A stretch of 64,000 nt of DNA from Bradyrhizobiaceae bacterium PARB1 (GCA_002256345.1 NKIY01000006.1:124001-188000); one strand, 5' to 3'; shown: positions 43,193 to 52,431, counted from the stretch's first letter. Notes: generated from the letters alone by a model not told the origin. A program made the numbers and translations.

Positions 43193-44002
43193 GTGAGTGA
43201 GAAAAAGGCGCCAGGGGCAGTTACCAGACTGCTGAATTCTTCGTGGCTGCGCCCGTTCATATTCCTGCTTTTCATCATCGCTGCATGGGATCTATCGATC
43301 CGCATTTTCGGCATTCCGGCCTATCAGATCCCGGCGCCGATGGATGTGGTGAAGGTGTTGATCTCCGACTGGCCCGAACTCCTCTCGCAGTCGTGGCCGA
43401 CGACCTATGCGACGCTGCTCGGCTTCCTCGCGTCCGCCGTGTTCGGGATTCCGATCGCGATGCTGATTGCGGGCTCGCGCACCGTCGAAAGCTACGTCTA
43501 TCCGCTGCTCGTGTTTTCTCAGTCGATCCCGAAGGTCGCCATCGCGCCGCTTTTTGTGGTGTGGTTCGGCTTCGGCATCATCCCGAAAATCATCTCGGCC
43601 TTCCTGCTCGGCTTCTTCCCCGTCGTCGTTTCTGCGGTGCAGGGCTTCAAGTCGGTCGATCCCGATATGGTCGATCTCGCCCGCGCGATGAAGGGTAGCC
43701 GCATGCGCGTGTTCTGCGCGGTGAACCTGCCGCATGCCCTGCCGGCGATCTTCTCGGGCCTCAAGGTCTCGGTCACGCTCGCTGTTGTCGGCGCCGTCGT
43801 CGGCGAATTCGTCGGCTCCAATTCCGGCATCGGCTACGTGCTGCAGCGGTCCATCGGCACCTTCGACTTGCCGACCATGTTCGCGGCCCTCGTTATTCTC
43901 GCGCTGCTCGGCGTCATCCTGTTCTGGATCGTCGATCGCATCGAGAAGATTGCGATTCCGTGGCACGTCAGCCAGCGCGCTGATGTTTTCGTCGCGTCCT
44001 GA
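43193..44002 (+). CDS. ABC transporter permease (SsuC/TauC/ThiX type)
   Basis: A 269-residue inner-membrane permease with six hydrophobic segments, forming a dimeric channel with the ATPase encoded two genes on. Typical features are FLASAVFGIPIAMLIAGSRTVESYVYPLLVFSQSIPKVAIAPLFVVWFGFG, the EAA-type loop ARAMKGSRMRVFCAVNLPHALPAIFSGLK, and GEFVGSNSGIGYVLQ. The start is GTG with GGGAG about 9 bases upstream. It is the first gene of the seven-gene operon running to 50580. The family carries sulfonates, pyrimidines, riboflavin, phthalates and others. Confidence 0.93.
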   Translation: MSEKKAPGAVTRLLNSSWLRPFIFLLFIIAAWDLSIRIFGIPAYQIPAPMDVVKVLISDWPELLSQSWPTTYATLLGFLASAVFGIPIAMLIAGSRTVESYVYPLLVFSQSIPKVAIAPLFVVWFGFGIIPKIISAFLLGFFPVVVSAVQGFKSVDPDMVDLARAMKGSRMRVFCAVNLPHALPAIFSGLKVSVTLAVVGAVVGEFVGSNSGIGYVLQRSIGTFDLPTMFAALVILALLGVILFWIVDRIEKIAIPWHVSQRADVFVAS

Positions 44003-44072
44003 TTGGACGCCAATATCCAAAAGCGGCCCGGCTGAACGGGCCGCCATCACCTGCTTCAATGGGAGGCTGACT

Positions 44073-45065
44073 ATGCTGAAATGGGTTACCGCCGTATCCA
44101 CTGCCGCGATCGCTGCGACGATCGCCTTCACCGCGCCGGCCGCTGCCGCCGACAAGGTGACGCTGATGCTCAACTGGTATGTCTATGGCGAGCATGCGCC
44201 GTTCTATTACGGCAAGGCCAAGGGTATCTATGCCGCTGAAGGCATCGATCTCGACATACAGGAAGGCCGTGGTTCGGCCGCCACCGTGCAGGCCGTCGCT
44301 GCCAAGACCGTGAATTTCGGCTATGCCGACGTCCCGACCATGATGCGCGCCGCCGTGAAGGGCGCTCCGGTGGTCGCCACCGGCGTGCTGCTGCAGACCA
44401 CGGCCATGTCGGCCATGGGCTTCGTCGACAAGAACATCAAGAAGGCCGAGGACCTGAAGGGCAAGACGGTGGCGATCACGCCAGCCGACGCGCTTACACA
44501 GATCTGGCCGCTGTTCCTGAAGAAGGCCGGCCTCAAGGAATCCGATCTCAAGACCGTCGCCGGCGATGCACAGACCAAGCTGAACGCCGTCATCAACGGC
44601 CAGGCCGACGTGCTGTTGGGCTACGTCATGGACCAGTCCATGAAGATCAAGGACGCCACCGGCAAGGACGTCAATACGATCAAGTTCGCCGACTACGGCA
44701 TCCATCTCGTCTCGTCGGGCATCATCGCCAACACCGACTGGGCCAAGGCCAATCCGGATCTCGTCAAGCGCTTCATGAAGGCGACCATTAAGGCCGTCGA
44801 GGAAGCCCAAAAGGATCCGAAGGCTGCCGCGCAGTCGATCCTCGATGCCAATCCGAAGGGCGGCAAGATCGATACCCTGACCCAGGGCTTCGAACTCACC
44901 ACCCAGTTCTACAAGACGCCGGAAACCAAGAACAAGCCGGTGTTCAGCGTCACCGACCAGAACATGAAGGAGTCGGTGGAACTGATGGTCGAGTATGGCG
45001 GTCTGGAAGCGAAGGCCAAAGAGAATCCGAAGGCCTTCTACACCAACGACTATCTGCCGAAGTAA
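44073..45065 (+). CDS. ABC substrate-binding protein, NMT1/THI5-like (SsuA/TauA fold)
   Basis: A 330-residue periplasmic solute receptor. The signal peptide ends near APAAAA (about residue 25). The mature protein starts KVTLMLNWYVYGEHAPFYYGKAKGIYAAEGIDLDIQEGRGSAATVQAVAA, the NMT1 pattern, followed by FGYADVPTMMRAAVKGAPVVATG and a lobe-2 region with SSGIIANTDWAKANPDLVKRFMKATIKA. GGGAGG lies 6 bases before the ATG. The ligand cannot be read, but NLNW-type entries are shared with pyrimidine and sulfonate receptors. It delivers substrate to the permease and ATPase encoded on either side. Confidence 0.93.
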   Translation: MLKWVTAVSTAAIAATIAFTAPAAAADKVTLMLNWYVYGEHAPFYYGKAKGIYAAEGIDLDIQEGRGSAATVQAVAAKTVNFGYADVPTMMRAAVKGAPVVATGVLLQTTAMSAMGFVDKNIKKAEDLKGKTVAITPADALTQIWPLFLKKAGLKESDLKTVAGDAQTKLNAVINGQADVLLGYVMDQSMKIKDATGKDVNTIKFADYGIHLVSSGIIANTDWAKANPDLVKRFMKATIKAVEEAQKDPKAAAQSILDANPKGGKIDTLTQGFELTTQFYKTPETKNKPVFSVTDQNMKESVELMVEYGGLEAKAKENPKAFYTNDYLPK

Positions 45066-45087
45066 GCGCAAGCGAACAGGAAGACTG

Positions 45088-45945
45088 ATGACTGCAACGA
45101 TGAAAGCCACGAGCCACATGAGCGTCGATCAACCCAGCGCGCATCTTCGTGTCGTGTCGGAGCAGCCGCAAAACGCGGCGTCGGGGATCAATCTCTCCGG
45201 CGTCTCCAAGACCTACGGGACCGGCGACGGCAAGGTGCAGTCGCTGCGTCCTTTGGATTTTCACATCAATGACGGCGAGTTCTTTGTCGTGGTCGGCCCG
45301 TCCGGCTGCGGCAAGTCCACGCTGCTCAAGATGATCTCGGGCCTGTTGCCGCCGACCACCGGCGAAATCCGCGTCGATGGCAACAAGGTCACCGAGCCTC
45401 ATGGCGATGTCGGCATCGTATTTCAGAATGCGCTGCTGCTGCCGTGGCGGAACATTCTCAACAACGTGCTGATGCCCATCGATATGAAGGGCGAGAAGCG
45501 CGAAAAGTACATTCCGCGCGCCAAAGAACTGCTCAAGATGGTCGGCCTCGAAGGTTTCGAGAAGAAGTTGCCGTGGCAGCTGTCCGGCGGCATGCAGCAG
45601 CGCGCCTCGATCTGCCGTGCGCTGGTGCACGATCCCAAGATCATGATGATGGACGAGCCCTTTGGCGCGCTCGATGCCATGACGCGGGAGAAGATGAATG
45701 TCGAGCTGTCGCGCATCCAGCGCCGCACCGGCAAGACCATTTTGCTGATCACCCATTCGATCCCGGAAGCGGTTTTCTTGGCCGACAAGGTGCTGGTCAT
45801 GACCGAGCGCCCCGGCGGTATCGCGGCCATCTATGACGTGCCGCTCGGCCGCGATCGCAATCTCGATGTGATGTCGAACCCGATCTTCACCGATCTCGTC
45901 GCCCGCATCCGCAAGCATTTCATGACCAACAGCGCGCTGGACTGA
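45088..45945 (+). CDS. ABC transporter ATP-binding protein (SsuB/TauB type)
   Basis: A 285-residue ATPase with Walker A GPSGCGKST, a Q-loop in FQNALLLPWRN, signature LSGGMQQRASICRALVHDP, Walker B IMMMDEPFGALD and the switch histidine in LLITHSIPEAVF. The N-terminal 40 residues are a poorly conserved extension. The chosen ATG at 45088 has AGGAAG five bases upstream; a second in-frame ATG is 5 codons later. It powers the import system formed with the two preceding genes. The next gene begins 6 bases after the stop. Confidence 0.95.
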   Translation: MTATMKATSHMSVDQPSAHLRVVSEQPQNAASGINLSGVSKTYGTGDGKVQSLRPLDFHINDGEFFVVVGPSGCGKSTLLKMISGLLPPTTGEIRVDGNKVTEPHGDVGIVFQNALLLPWRNILNNVLMPIDMKGEKREKYIPRAKELLKMVGLEGFEKKLPWQLSGGMQQRASICRALVHDPKIMMMDEPFGALDAMTREKMNVELSRIQRRTGKTILLITHSIPEAVFLADKVLVMTERPGGIAAIYDVPLGRDRNLDVMSNPIFTDLVARIRKHFMTNSALD

Positions 45946-45950
45946 AGCCG

Positions 45951-47354
45951 TTGAACACCGCACCACGTATTGCCCTGCGAGATATCACGCTGTTCGAGCG
46001 CCCGACGGCGTTCGTGCGGCCGTTTCGCTTCGGCAGCGTAACGGTTCATGCGGCGCCGCAGGCTTTCATACGCGTCGAGCTCGAGGTCGAGGGCAGGGGC
46101 GTGTTCGTCGGTGCCTCCGCCGAGCTCATGGTGCCAAAATGGTTCGACAAGCGGCCCCATCTTGCCATTGATGACACGGTGAACGAGCTGCGCCAGTCGC
46201 TGGCGATCGCGAAGGATCTCTATCGCGCGCAGTCCGGTTACATCACGGCTTTCGGCCTGCATGCCGCCTGTGTCGGCGCGCAGATGCAGGCCTGCGCCGC
46301 ACGCGACATTCCTCTGCTCGCCGCCGCTTTCGGTCCCGCCGAGATCGACAAGGCCGTTCTTGATGCTTTGCTCCGTGGTCTCGGTACCGATTTCTTCATC
46401 GGCATGAAGGCGAATGTCGCCGGCCTCACGCCACGTCTCGCGCCCGATCTCGGCGCCGATGACATCGCGACGTTCCTTGCCAGCCGCGAGTGCCTGCCGC
46501 GTGTCGCGCTGCGCCACACCGTCGGCCTCGACGATGTGGTCGAAGGCGAGGGCGGTGTCGCCGATCCCACTGAGAATTCCGGCGCGCGCTACTTCAAGCT
46601 GAAGATGAATGGCGATCCAGACGCGGATGCCATCAGGCTGACGCGCATCGGCAACGCGCTAACGACGCTGCCTTACGATTATCAGGTCACGCTCGACGCC
46701 AATGAGCAATATGCCGATCTGCAAGCGCTCTGCACGCTCGTCGATCGCCTCGACAAGGACACAGCACTCGCGCCGATCGCATCAAAACTGCTCTATATCG
46801 AGCAGCCGATGCCGCGCGATATCACGCGCGAACAGCCGCTCGGTTTGCTCAGCTCGCGCTCCTTCATCATCGACGAAGCCGATGATAGCTGGGACGCATT
46901 CCCCGCTGCCAAACAGCTGGGCTATCGCGGCATCTCGTCAAAATCCTGCAAGGGGTTTTACAAGTCCATCGCCAATGCCACCCGCGCCGCCGCGTGGAGC
47001 GCGCAAGGCACGCCGCATTTTATCACCGGCGAGGATCTCACCTGCCAGGCCGGCCTTGGCGTGCAGCAGGATCTCGCGCTCGGCGCGTTGATCGGCGTCA
47101 CCCATGCCGAGCGCAACGGCCATCACTATGTCGATGGCTTTGGCTTCGCGCCCGCTGGCGAGGCGGAAGCCTTCTTAGCTGCGCATCCCGATCTCTACAG
47201 CCGCGATGAAGATTTCATCCGTCTGCAGATCAATGACGGCGATCTCCTTACGGGATCGCTCACCACTCCCGGATTTGCATCCGGCGCACATCCGGACTGG
47301 ACGGCAATGACGCCGCTCGCAGTCCCTCAAACTAAAGTTCTTCAGGAGTCCTGA
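45951..47354 (+). CDS. Enolase-superfamily enzyme (mandelate racemase/muconate lactonizing-like)
   Basis: A 467-residue protein with the enolase-superfamily ligand set. The K-x-K catalytic pair is in YFKLKMNGDP. Metal ligands are in VTLDANEQY, LLYIEQPMPRD and FIIDEADDS, and a late lysine is in YRGISSKSCKGF, which resembles the MLE/dipeptide-epimerase arrangement. It is longer than usual (350-400), with an extended N-terminus and C-terminus. Superfamily members dehydrate acid sugars or epimerise at the carbon next to a carboxylate. The start is TTG with almost no ribosome binding site, 6 bases after the ATPase stop, so coupling is likely. The substrate is unknown. Confidence 0.85.
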   Translation: MNTAPRIALRDITLFERPTAFVRPFRFGSVTVHAAPQAFIRVELEVEGRGVFVGASAELMVPKWFDKRPHLAIDDTVNELRQSLAIAKDLYRAQSGYITAFGLHAACVGAQMQACAARDIPLLAAAFGPAEIDKAVLDALLRGLGTDFFIGMKANVAGLTPRLAPDLGADDIATFLASRECLPRVALRHTVGLDDVVEGEGGVADPTENSGARYFKLKMNGDPDADAIRLTRIGNALTTLPYDYQVTLDANEQYADLQALCTLVDRLDKDTALAPIASKLLYIEQPMPRDITREQPLGLLSSRSFIIDEADDSWDAFPAAKQLGYRGISSKSCKGFYKSIANATRAAAWSAQGTPHFITGEDLTCQAGLGVQQDLALGALIGVTHAERNGHHYVDGFGFAPAGEAEAFLAAHPDLYSRDEDFIRLQINDGDLLTGSLTTPGFASGAHPDWTAMTPLAVPQTKVLQES

Positions 47355-47356
47355 CT

Positions 47357-48508
47357 ATGGCTGTCCACCGCCTTGGCATTATCATGAACGGCATCACCGG
47401 CCGTATGGGTCTCAACCAGCATCTGATCCGCTCGATCGTTGCGATCCGCGCGCAGGGCGGTGTCACGCTGAAGAACGGCGATCGCATGATGCCGGATCCG
47501 ATCCTGGTCGGCCGCAATGCCGAGAAGATCGAAGGCCTCGCAAAACGTTTCGGCATCGAGCGCTGGACCACCGATCTCGACAAGGCGCTGCAGGATCCGA
47601 ACGACACCATCTTCTTCGACGCCGCCACCACCCAGGCGCGTCCGGGCCTGCTGCAAAAGGCCATCGCCGCCGGCAAGCACATCTATTGCGAGAAGCCGAT
47701 CGCGACCAATCTCGCCGAAGCCATCGACGTCATCAAGGTCGCCAACGCCAAGGGCCTCAAGCACGGCACCGTGCAGGACAAGCTGTTCCTGCCCGGCCTG
47801 AAGAAGCTCGCGATGCTGCGCGATAGTGGCTTCTTCGGCCGCATGCTCTCGGTGCGCGGTGAGTTCGGTTACTGGGTGTTCGAAGGCGACTGGCAGGAAG
47901 CCCAGCGCCCGTCCTGGAACTATCGCGCCGAAGACGGCGGCGGCATGATCCTCGATATGGTCTGCCACTGGCGCTACGTGCTCGACAATCTGTTCGGTGA
48001 GGTCGAGAGCCTCACCTGCCTCGGCACCACCGACATCCCGGCGCGCTGGGACGAGCAGGGCAAGGAATACAAGGCGACCGCCGACGACTCGGCCTATGCC
48101 ACCTTCAAGCTGAAGGGCGGCGTTATTGCTCACATGAACATGTCCTGGGCCACCCGCGTCTATCGCGATGACCTCGTCACCTTCCAGGTTGATGGCACCC
48201 ACGGTTCGGCCGTCGCCGGTCTCACCGAATGCATGATCCAGGCCCGTCAGGCCACGCCGCGTCCGGTCTGGAATCCCGACGAGAAGCGCACCCACGACTT
48301 CTACGGTGACTGGCAGAAGGTTCCGGACAACGCCGTCTATGACAACGGCTTCAAGGAGCAGTGGGAAATGTTCATCCGTCACGTCTGCGAGGACGCGCCG
48401 TATAAATACACGCTGCTCGAAGGCGCCAAGGGCGTGCAGACGGTGGAAGCCGCATTGCAGAGCTGGAAGGAGCGTCGCTGGGTCGACGTTCCCGCACTCA
48501 AGGTCTGA
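47357..48508 (+). CDS. Gfo/Idh/MocA-family oxidoreductase
   Basis: A 383-residue NAD(P)-dependent dehydrogenase. The N-terminus LGIIMNGITGRMGLNQHL is the cofactor site, with GxxGRM rather than the commoner GxGxxG. HIYCEKPIATN has the family EKP motif, and DMVCHWRYVLDNLFG replaces the usual DxxxH catalytic stretch. Members oxidise a sugar or cyclitol hydroxyl to a keto group. AGGAG lies 8 bases upstream of the ATG, 2 bases after the preceding stop. It is part of the catabolic operon. Confidence 0.9.
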   Translation: MAVHRLGIIMNGITGRMGLNQHLIRSIVAIRAQGGVTLKNGDRMMPDPILVGRNAEKIEGLAKRFGIERWTTDLDKALQDPNDTIFFDAATTQARPGLLQKAIAAGKHIYCEKPIATNLAEAIDVIKVANAKGLKHGTVQDKLFLPGLKKLAMLRDSGFFGRMLSVRGEFGYWVFEGDWQEAQRPSWNYRAEDGGGMILDMVCHWRYVLDNLFGEVESLTCLGTTDIPARWDEQGKEYKATADDSAYATFKLKGGVIAHMNMSWATRVYRDDLVTFQVDGTHGSAVAGLTECMIQARQATPRPVWNPDEKRTHDFYGDWQKVPDNAVYDNGFKEQWEMFIRHVCEDAPYKYTLLEGAKGVQTVEAALQSWKERRWVDVPALKV

Positions 48509-48517
48509 GGTCTCGTC

Positions 48518-49714
48518 ATGAACAAGCCAGTCCAGTCCACCACCGGCTCATCGCTGTCGCTGAAGCTGCCGACCGCCGATCGCAGCATCGAGACCTATCG
48601 TCTCGCGGCCTCGCGTTCGTTCCCGGCCAAGCTGAGCGGCACGCTCAATCGCGTCGCCTTTTCGGCGGCGCATGTGGTGGCCGATCCGCTCGCCGAATGC
48701 GATCCGTGGCTCAATCAGGCCATCGATTGGGACAAGACCATCGCATTCCGTGAGCATGTGTGGGATCTCGGCCTCGGCGTCGCCGAAGCCATGGATACTG
48801 CCCAGCGCGGCATGGGTCTGGACTGGCCGACCTCGCTCGAACTGATCACGCGCTCGGTGAATGCCGCAAAGCCCCGCAATGGCCTCGTGTTCTCCGGCGC
48901 CGGCACCGACCACCTCGCGGTGGAAGATGCAAAATCCATCGACGACGTCATCAAGGCTTACGAACAGCAGTTCGAAGCCATTGAGAAAGTCGGCGGCCGC
49001 ATCATCCTGATGGCGTCGCGCGCGCTCGCCAAGATCGGCAAGAACGCGGACGACTACGCCAAGGTCTATGACCGCATCCTGTCGCAGTCGCAGAACCCGG
49101 TGATCATCCACTGGCTCGGCGACATGTTCGATCCCGCGCTTACCGGTTACTGGGGCACGGCCGATCTCGGCAAGGCGATGGACACCGCAACGGACGTCAT
49201 CAACCGCAACGCCGCCAAGGTCGATGGCGTAAAAATCTCGCTGCTCGATGCGCAGCGCGAGATCGACATGCGCCGTCGCCTCAAGCCCGAAGTGAAGATG
49301 TATACCGGCGACGACTTCAACTATGCCGAGCTGATCGCCGGCGACGACAAGGGCTATTCCCACGCGCTGCTCGGCATCTTCGATGCCATCGCGCCGGCCG
49401 CATCCTATGCGCTGTCGCGTCTCGCGGCGGGCGACGAGGCCGGCTTCCATGATGTGCTCGGCCCGACGGTGCCGCTGTCGCGTCACATCTTCAAGGCGCC
49501 GACACGCTTCTACAAGACCGGCATCGTCTTCATGGCCTATCTCAATGGCCATCAGGATCACTTCACCATGATCGGCGGCCAGGAGAGCACACGCTCCACC
49601 CAGCATCTCGCCGAACTATTCCGCCTCGCCGACAAGGCCGGCCTGCTTGCCAATCCAGAGCTTGCAGTTGCGCGCATGAAGTCCGTCATGGCCACGCGCG
49701 GGATCGATGCCTGA
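48518..49714 (+). CDS. DUF993 protein (dihydrodipicolinate synthase/aldolase-like)
   Basis: A 398-residue protein of the DUF993 family, usually labelled dihydrodipicolinate-synthase-like. Runs seen are RVAFSAAHVVADPLAECDPWLNQAIDWD, HVWDLGLGVAEAMDTAQRGMGLDW, NPVIIHWLGDMFDPALTGYWG and KVDGVKISLLD, where the lysine in GVKIS is the candidate Schiff-base residue by analogy with class I aldolases. No biochemical role is known to me. Position after a dehydrogenase and an enolase-type enzyme suggests that it cleaves a keto-deoxy intermediate. It is 9 bases from the previous gene and 2 from the next. Confidence 0.85.
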   Translation: MNKPVQSTTGSSLSLKLPTADRSIETYRLAASRSFPAKLSGTLNRVAFSAAHVVADPLAECDPWLNQAIDWDKTIAFREHVWDLGLGVAEAMDTAQRGMGLDWPTSLELITRSVNAAKPRNGLVFSGAGTDHLAVEDAKSIDDVIKAYEQQFEAIEKVGGRIILMASRALAKIGKNADDYAKVYDRILSQSQNPVIIHWLGDMFDPALTGYWGTADLGKAMDTATDVINRNAAKVDGVKISLLDAQREIDMRRRLKPEVKMYTGDDFNYAELIAGDDKGYSHALLGIFDAIAPAASYALSRLAAGDEAGFHDVLGPTVPLSRHIFKAPTRFYKTGIVFMAYLNGHQDHFTMIGGQESTRSTQHLAELFRLADKAGLLANPELAVARMKSVMATRGIDA

Positions 49715-49716
49715 TC

Positions 49717-50580
49717 ATGCGTGACTTTTCCAAAGACCATCGCTGGCTGTCGCTCAACACGGCGACAGTCCGCAAGCAGGGCGACTTTGTTGCCATCACT
49801 GAAGCCTGTGCCCGTCACAAGATCCGCGGCGTCTCGCCGTGGCGCGATCAGGTCGCGTATGTCGGCCTCGATCGTGCCGTGAAGGCGGTGAAGGACCACG
49901 ATCTCGAACTGTCCGGCTATTGTCGCGGCGGCATGTTCGTGGCCGATGCCGCGCATCGCCAGGCCGAGCGCGACGACAACAAGCGTTGCGTCGATGAAGC
50001 CGTGGCGCTGGGCTCGCCCTGCATCGTGCTGGTCGTCGGCGGCCTGCCGCAATATTCGCGGCCGGGCAGCGTGACGTCGAAGGACATCATCGATGCCCGC
50101 AACCAGGTCGATGACGGCATCGCAGCGATGCTCGACTATGCGAAGCAGGCGAAGATGCCGCTGTCCATCGAGCCGCTGCATCCCGCTTACGCCGCCGACC
50201 GCGCCTGCGTGAACACCACGGAACAGGCGCTCGACATCTGCGATCGCCTCGATCCCAACCGCACCGGCATGCTCGGCGTCGCGCTCGACGTCTATCACAT
50301 CTGGTGGGACCCGGAGATGCTTCCGCAGATCGCGCGCGCCGGAAAGGATCGCCTGCACGCCTTCCATGTCTGCGACTGGATGGTGCCGACCAAGGACATC
50401 CTCAACGACCGCGGCATGATGGGCGACGGCGTCATCGACATTCGCGCTGCGCGCGCGGCCGTCGAGGCGCAGGGCTTTGCCGGTTACTGCGAGATCGAGA
50501 TTTTCTCGGAGCACTGGTGGAGCAAGCCGATGGACGAGGTGCTGCAGACCTGCATCGAGCGCCACAAAACCGTGGTGTGA
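49717..50580 (+). CDS. Sugar phosphate isomerase/epimerase-like TIM barrel (AP endonuclease family 2)
   Basis: A 287-residue xylose-isomerase-like TIM barrel. Candidate metal ligands lie in LSIEPLHPAYAADRACVNT (Glu), GVALDVYHIWWDPEM (Asp, His), LHAFHVCDWMVP (His, Asp) and the C-terminal CEIEIFSEHWWSKP (Glu). Family members isomerise or epimerise sugars, inosose or hydroxypyruvate, or dehydrate inosose. It closes the operon, following DUF993 after 2 bases. The substrate is unknown. Confidence 0.9.
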   Translation: MRDFSKDHRWLSLNTATVRKQGDFVAITEACARHKIRGVSPWRDQVAYVGLDRAVKAVKDHDLELSGYCRGGMFVADAAHRQAERDDNKRCVDEAVALGSPCIVLVVGGLPQYSRPGSVTSKDIIDARNQVDDGIAAMLDYAKQAKMPLSIEPLHPAYAADRACVNTTEQALDICDRLDPNRTGMLGVALDVYHIWWDPEMLPQIARAGKDRLHAFHVCDWMVPTKDILNDRGMMGDGVIDIRAARAAVEAQGFAGYCEIEIFSEHWWSKPMDEVLQTCIERHKTVV

Positions 50581-50700
50581 CATCCCCTCGTCACCGCGAA
50601 GCGCAGCTTCGTGGGGGAGAAGGGGAGCCACAAACGTCGACGCCCGCGGAGACACCCTCTCCCTGCCCCGCTTCCGCAAGCGGGAGTGGGGGACATGGCT
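50581..50700. repeat. Repeat-rich intergenic stretch after the catabolic operon
   Basis: It contains small inverted units: CCCCTCGTCACCGCGAAGCGCAG... opposite GTGGGGGAGAAGGGG, and CCGCTTCCGCAAGCGGGAG, a perfect CCGCTT/AAGCGG hairpin. It resembles dispersed elements common in this bacterial family. It may also end the operon transcript. Confidence 0.5.
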
Positions 50701-50786
50701 GCTGGTGGTGGGACCAATATCAGTTGCCGCCTACTGCTGTACCGCTATAGTCTCGCTCTGATCCTTCCCTTCGCGCGAGACTATTC

Positions 50787-51848
50787 ATGGCGGCGCCGAT
50801 CCCGGTCTTCGATGGCCATAACGATGTCCTGCTGCGCCTCTACCAATCGACATCGCCTGACCCTGTCGCAGATTTTCTGGCCGGTGAACGGGCAGGGCAT
50901 ATCGATCTGAAGAAAGCCAAAGCGGGATCATTCGCTGGCGGTCTGTTCGCGATGTTTTCGCCGGTCGTCGAAAAGACCGATGGTTTTTTCGATGCGATGA
51001 ACGGCGGCGCATATGCGCTGCCGCTTCCGGAACCTTTGTCGCTCGAAGAGGGGCGGAGGTCGGTGGTCGGCGAATTAGCGATCCTGCTTCGGTTGGTGCG
51101 CGTGTCGCAAGGTGCGGTGGCGATCTGCACCACCGCTGCCGAAATCCGCGCTGCTATGGCGCGCGGTGCGCTCGCAGTGGTCCTCCATCTGGAAGGCGCG
51201 GAAGCGATCGATGGCGATCTGAGATTCCTCGAGATTTTGTATGCGGCGGGCCTGCGCTCGCTCGGGCCGGTATGGAGCCGGAGCAATATCTTTGGCCACG
51301 GCGTACCATTCCATTTTCCTGCAGGGCCTGATCTCGGGGACGGTCTCACTGCGGCTGGCGAGCGGCTGATCGCCGCGTGTAACGAAATGAAGATCATGAT
51401 CGATCTGTCGCATATCACTGAGAAAGGGTTCTGGGATGTCGCGCGCCTCAGCAAGGCGCCGCTGGTCGCCACGCATTCCAATGCGCATGCGCTTTGTCCG
51501 TCGCCACGAAACCTGACCGACCGGCAACTCGCCGCAATCCGAGACACGCAAGGCATGGTGGGCCTCAACTTCGCGACCTGCTTTTTGCGTTCCGACGGCA
51601 GCATGAGCGCCGACACCGATATCGCACTGATGGTCGAGCAGATCGATTATCTGATGACGAAGGTCGGTGAGGATCACGTCGGCCTTGGATCGGATTTTGA
51701 CGGGGCGATTGTGCCGAGCGTTATTGGCTCGGCTGCTGGCCTGCAGACATTGTTCGCAGCGCTGCGGCGAAAGGGCTATTCAGAAGCTGTACTAACCAAG
51801 CTTGGATCTACCAACTGGCTCAATTTGCTACAGCGGACGATCGGCTGA
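50787..51848 (+). CDS. Membrane dipeptidase (renal dipeptidase, peptidase M19) homologue
   Basis: A 353-residue amidohydrolase-fold peptidase of family M19. Metal and active-site elements seen are FDGHNDVLLRL (HxD), VVLHLEGAEAI (bridging Glu), MIDLSHITEKGFWDV, LVATHSNAHALCPSPRNLTDRQL and HVGLGSDFDGA. It cleaves dipeptides, often with a D-residue, or related beta-amino bonds. No secretion signal or lipid-attachment cysteine is visible, so a cytoplasmic location is likely in spite of the family name. It starts at an ATG 206 bases after the operon and may be separately expressed. Confidence 0.92.
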   Translation: MAAPIPVFDGHNDVLLRLYQSTSPDPVADFLAGERAGHIDLKKAKAGSFAGGLFAMFSPVVEKTDGFFDAMNGGAYALPLPEPLSLEEGRRSVVGELAILLRLVRVSQGAVAICTTAAEIRAAMARGALAVVLHLEGAEAIDGDLRFLEILYAAGLRSLGPVWSRSNIFGHGVPFHFPAGPDLGDGLTAAGERLIAACNEMKIMIDLSHITEKGFWDVARLSKAPLVATHSNAHALCPSPRNLTDRQLAAIRDTQGMVGLNFATCFLRSDGSMSADTDIALMVEQIDYLMTKVGEDHVGLGSDFDGAIVPSVIGSAAGLQTLFAALRRKGYSEAVLTKLGSTNWLNLLQRTIG

Positions 51849-52431
51849 GCGGTGTGCTTTTTTGCTTCTCGCTCTCCGCACGACTGACGGAGATTCACGT
51901 CTCCTCAAGGACGTTCCCTTTATGTTCTTGGCAAGCTCCATCCAAGGAATATTCTTTCGCCCGGTTCATTCGTGAGGGGCGCGTCATGAGGCGTCGTGAG
52001 CGGGATGAAGCGCGGCGCCTGCGGGCAGGGGAGGACGTACCTCTCGCACTCGGGTGGTCGAGGGTCGCCGTTCGACCCGCTACGGGGGACCCCCGCTAGT
52101 GCGCGGCTGGACGCGGTGCGGGTGAAGGCAGGGAAACCTGCCGGATCAATCTCCTGCGGGGAGATGCCCAGTACCCGGAAGAACGGTCCTTCGGCCAAAA
52201 AGACGTCGCCGGTGGTGCGCCGCAAGGCGTTGCGCGATCTCAGCTTTTGCCGGCGATCCGGCAAATGCCGATCGCGTCCCCGCCACCCCATGCGCCTTGT
52301 GGCGCACCGCCTCCCCTCATGCCGAGGGGAGAACCGCTCACCCCTCGGACGCTCCGGCGCCGCGAGATCGCTGCACTGTGTCTCCCCGGATACCACCCCC
52401 GGTAATATCCCTGATGCGACGCACCAATTTA
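51849..52431. repeat. Longest gene-free stretch: repeat or relic sequence
   Basis: I see no credible gene here. Open frames on both strands are arginine/proline-rich with no domain and no ribosome binding site. The part from about 52110 to 52400 (pieces such as CGGAAGAACGGTCCTTCGGCC and the hairpin-like CTCCCCTCATGCCGAGGGGAG near 52311-52331) resembles sequence I recall at many loci in Bradyrhizobium-type genomes, so it may be a dispersed element or a decayed mobile remnant. That recollection is unverified. Confidence 0.45.

Noticed and set aside
43734-44072. Upstream extension of the substrate-binding protein gene
   Set aside because: It overlaps the permease in another frame; a GGGAGG site and a signal peptide mark the start at 44073.
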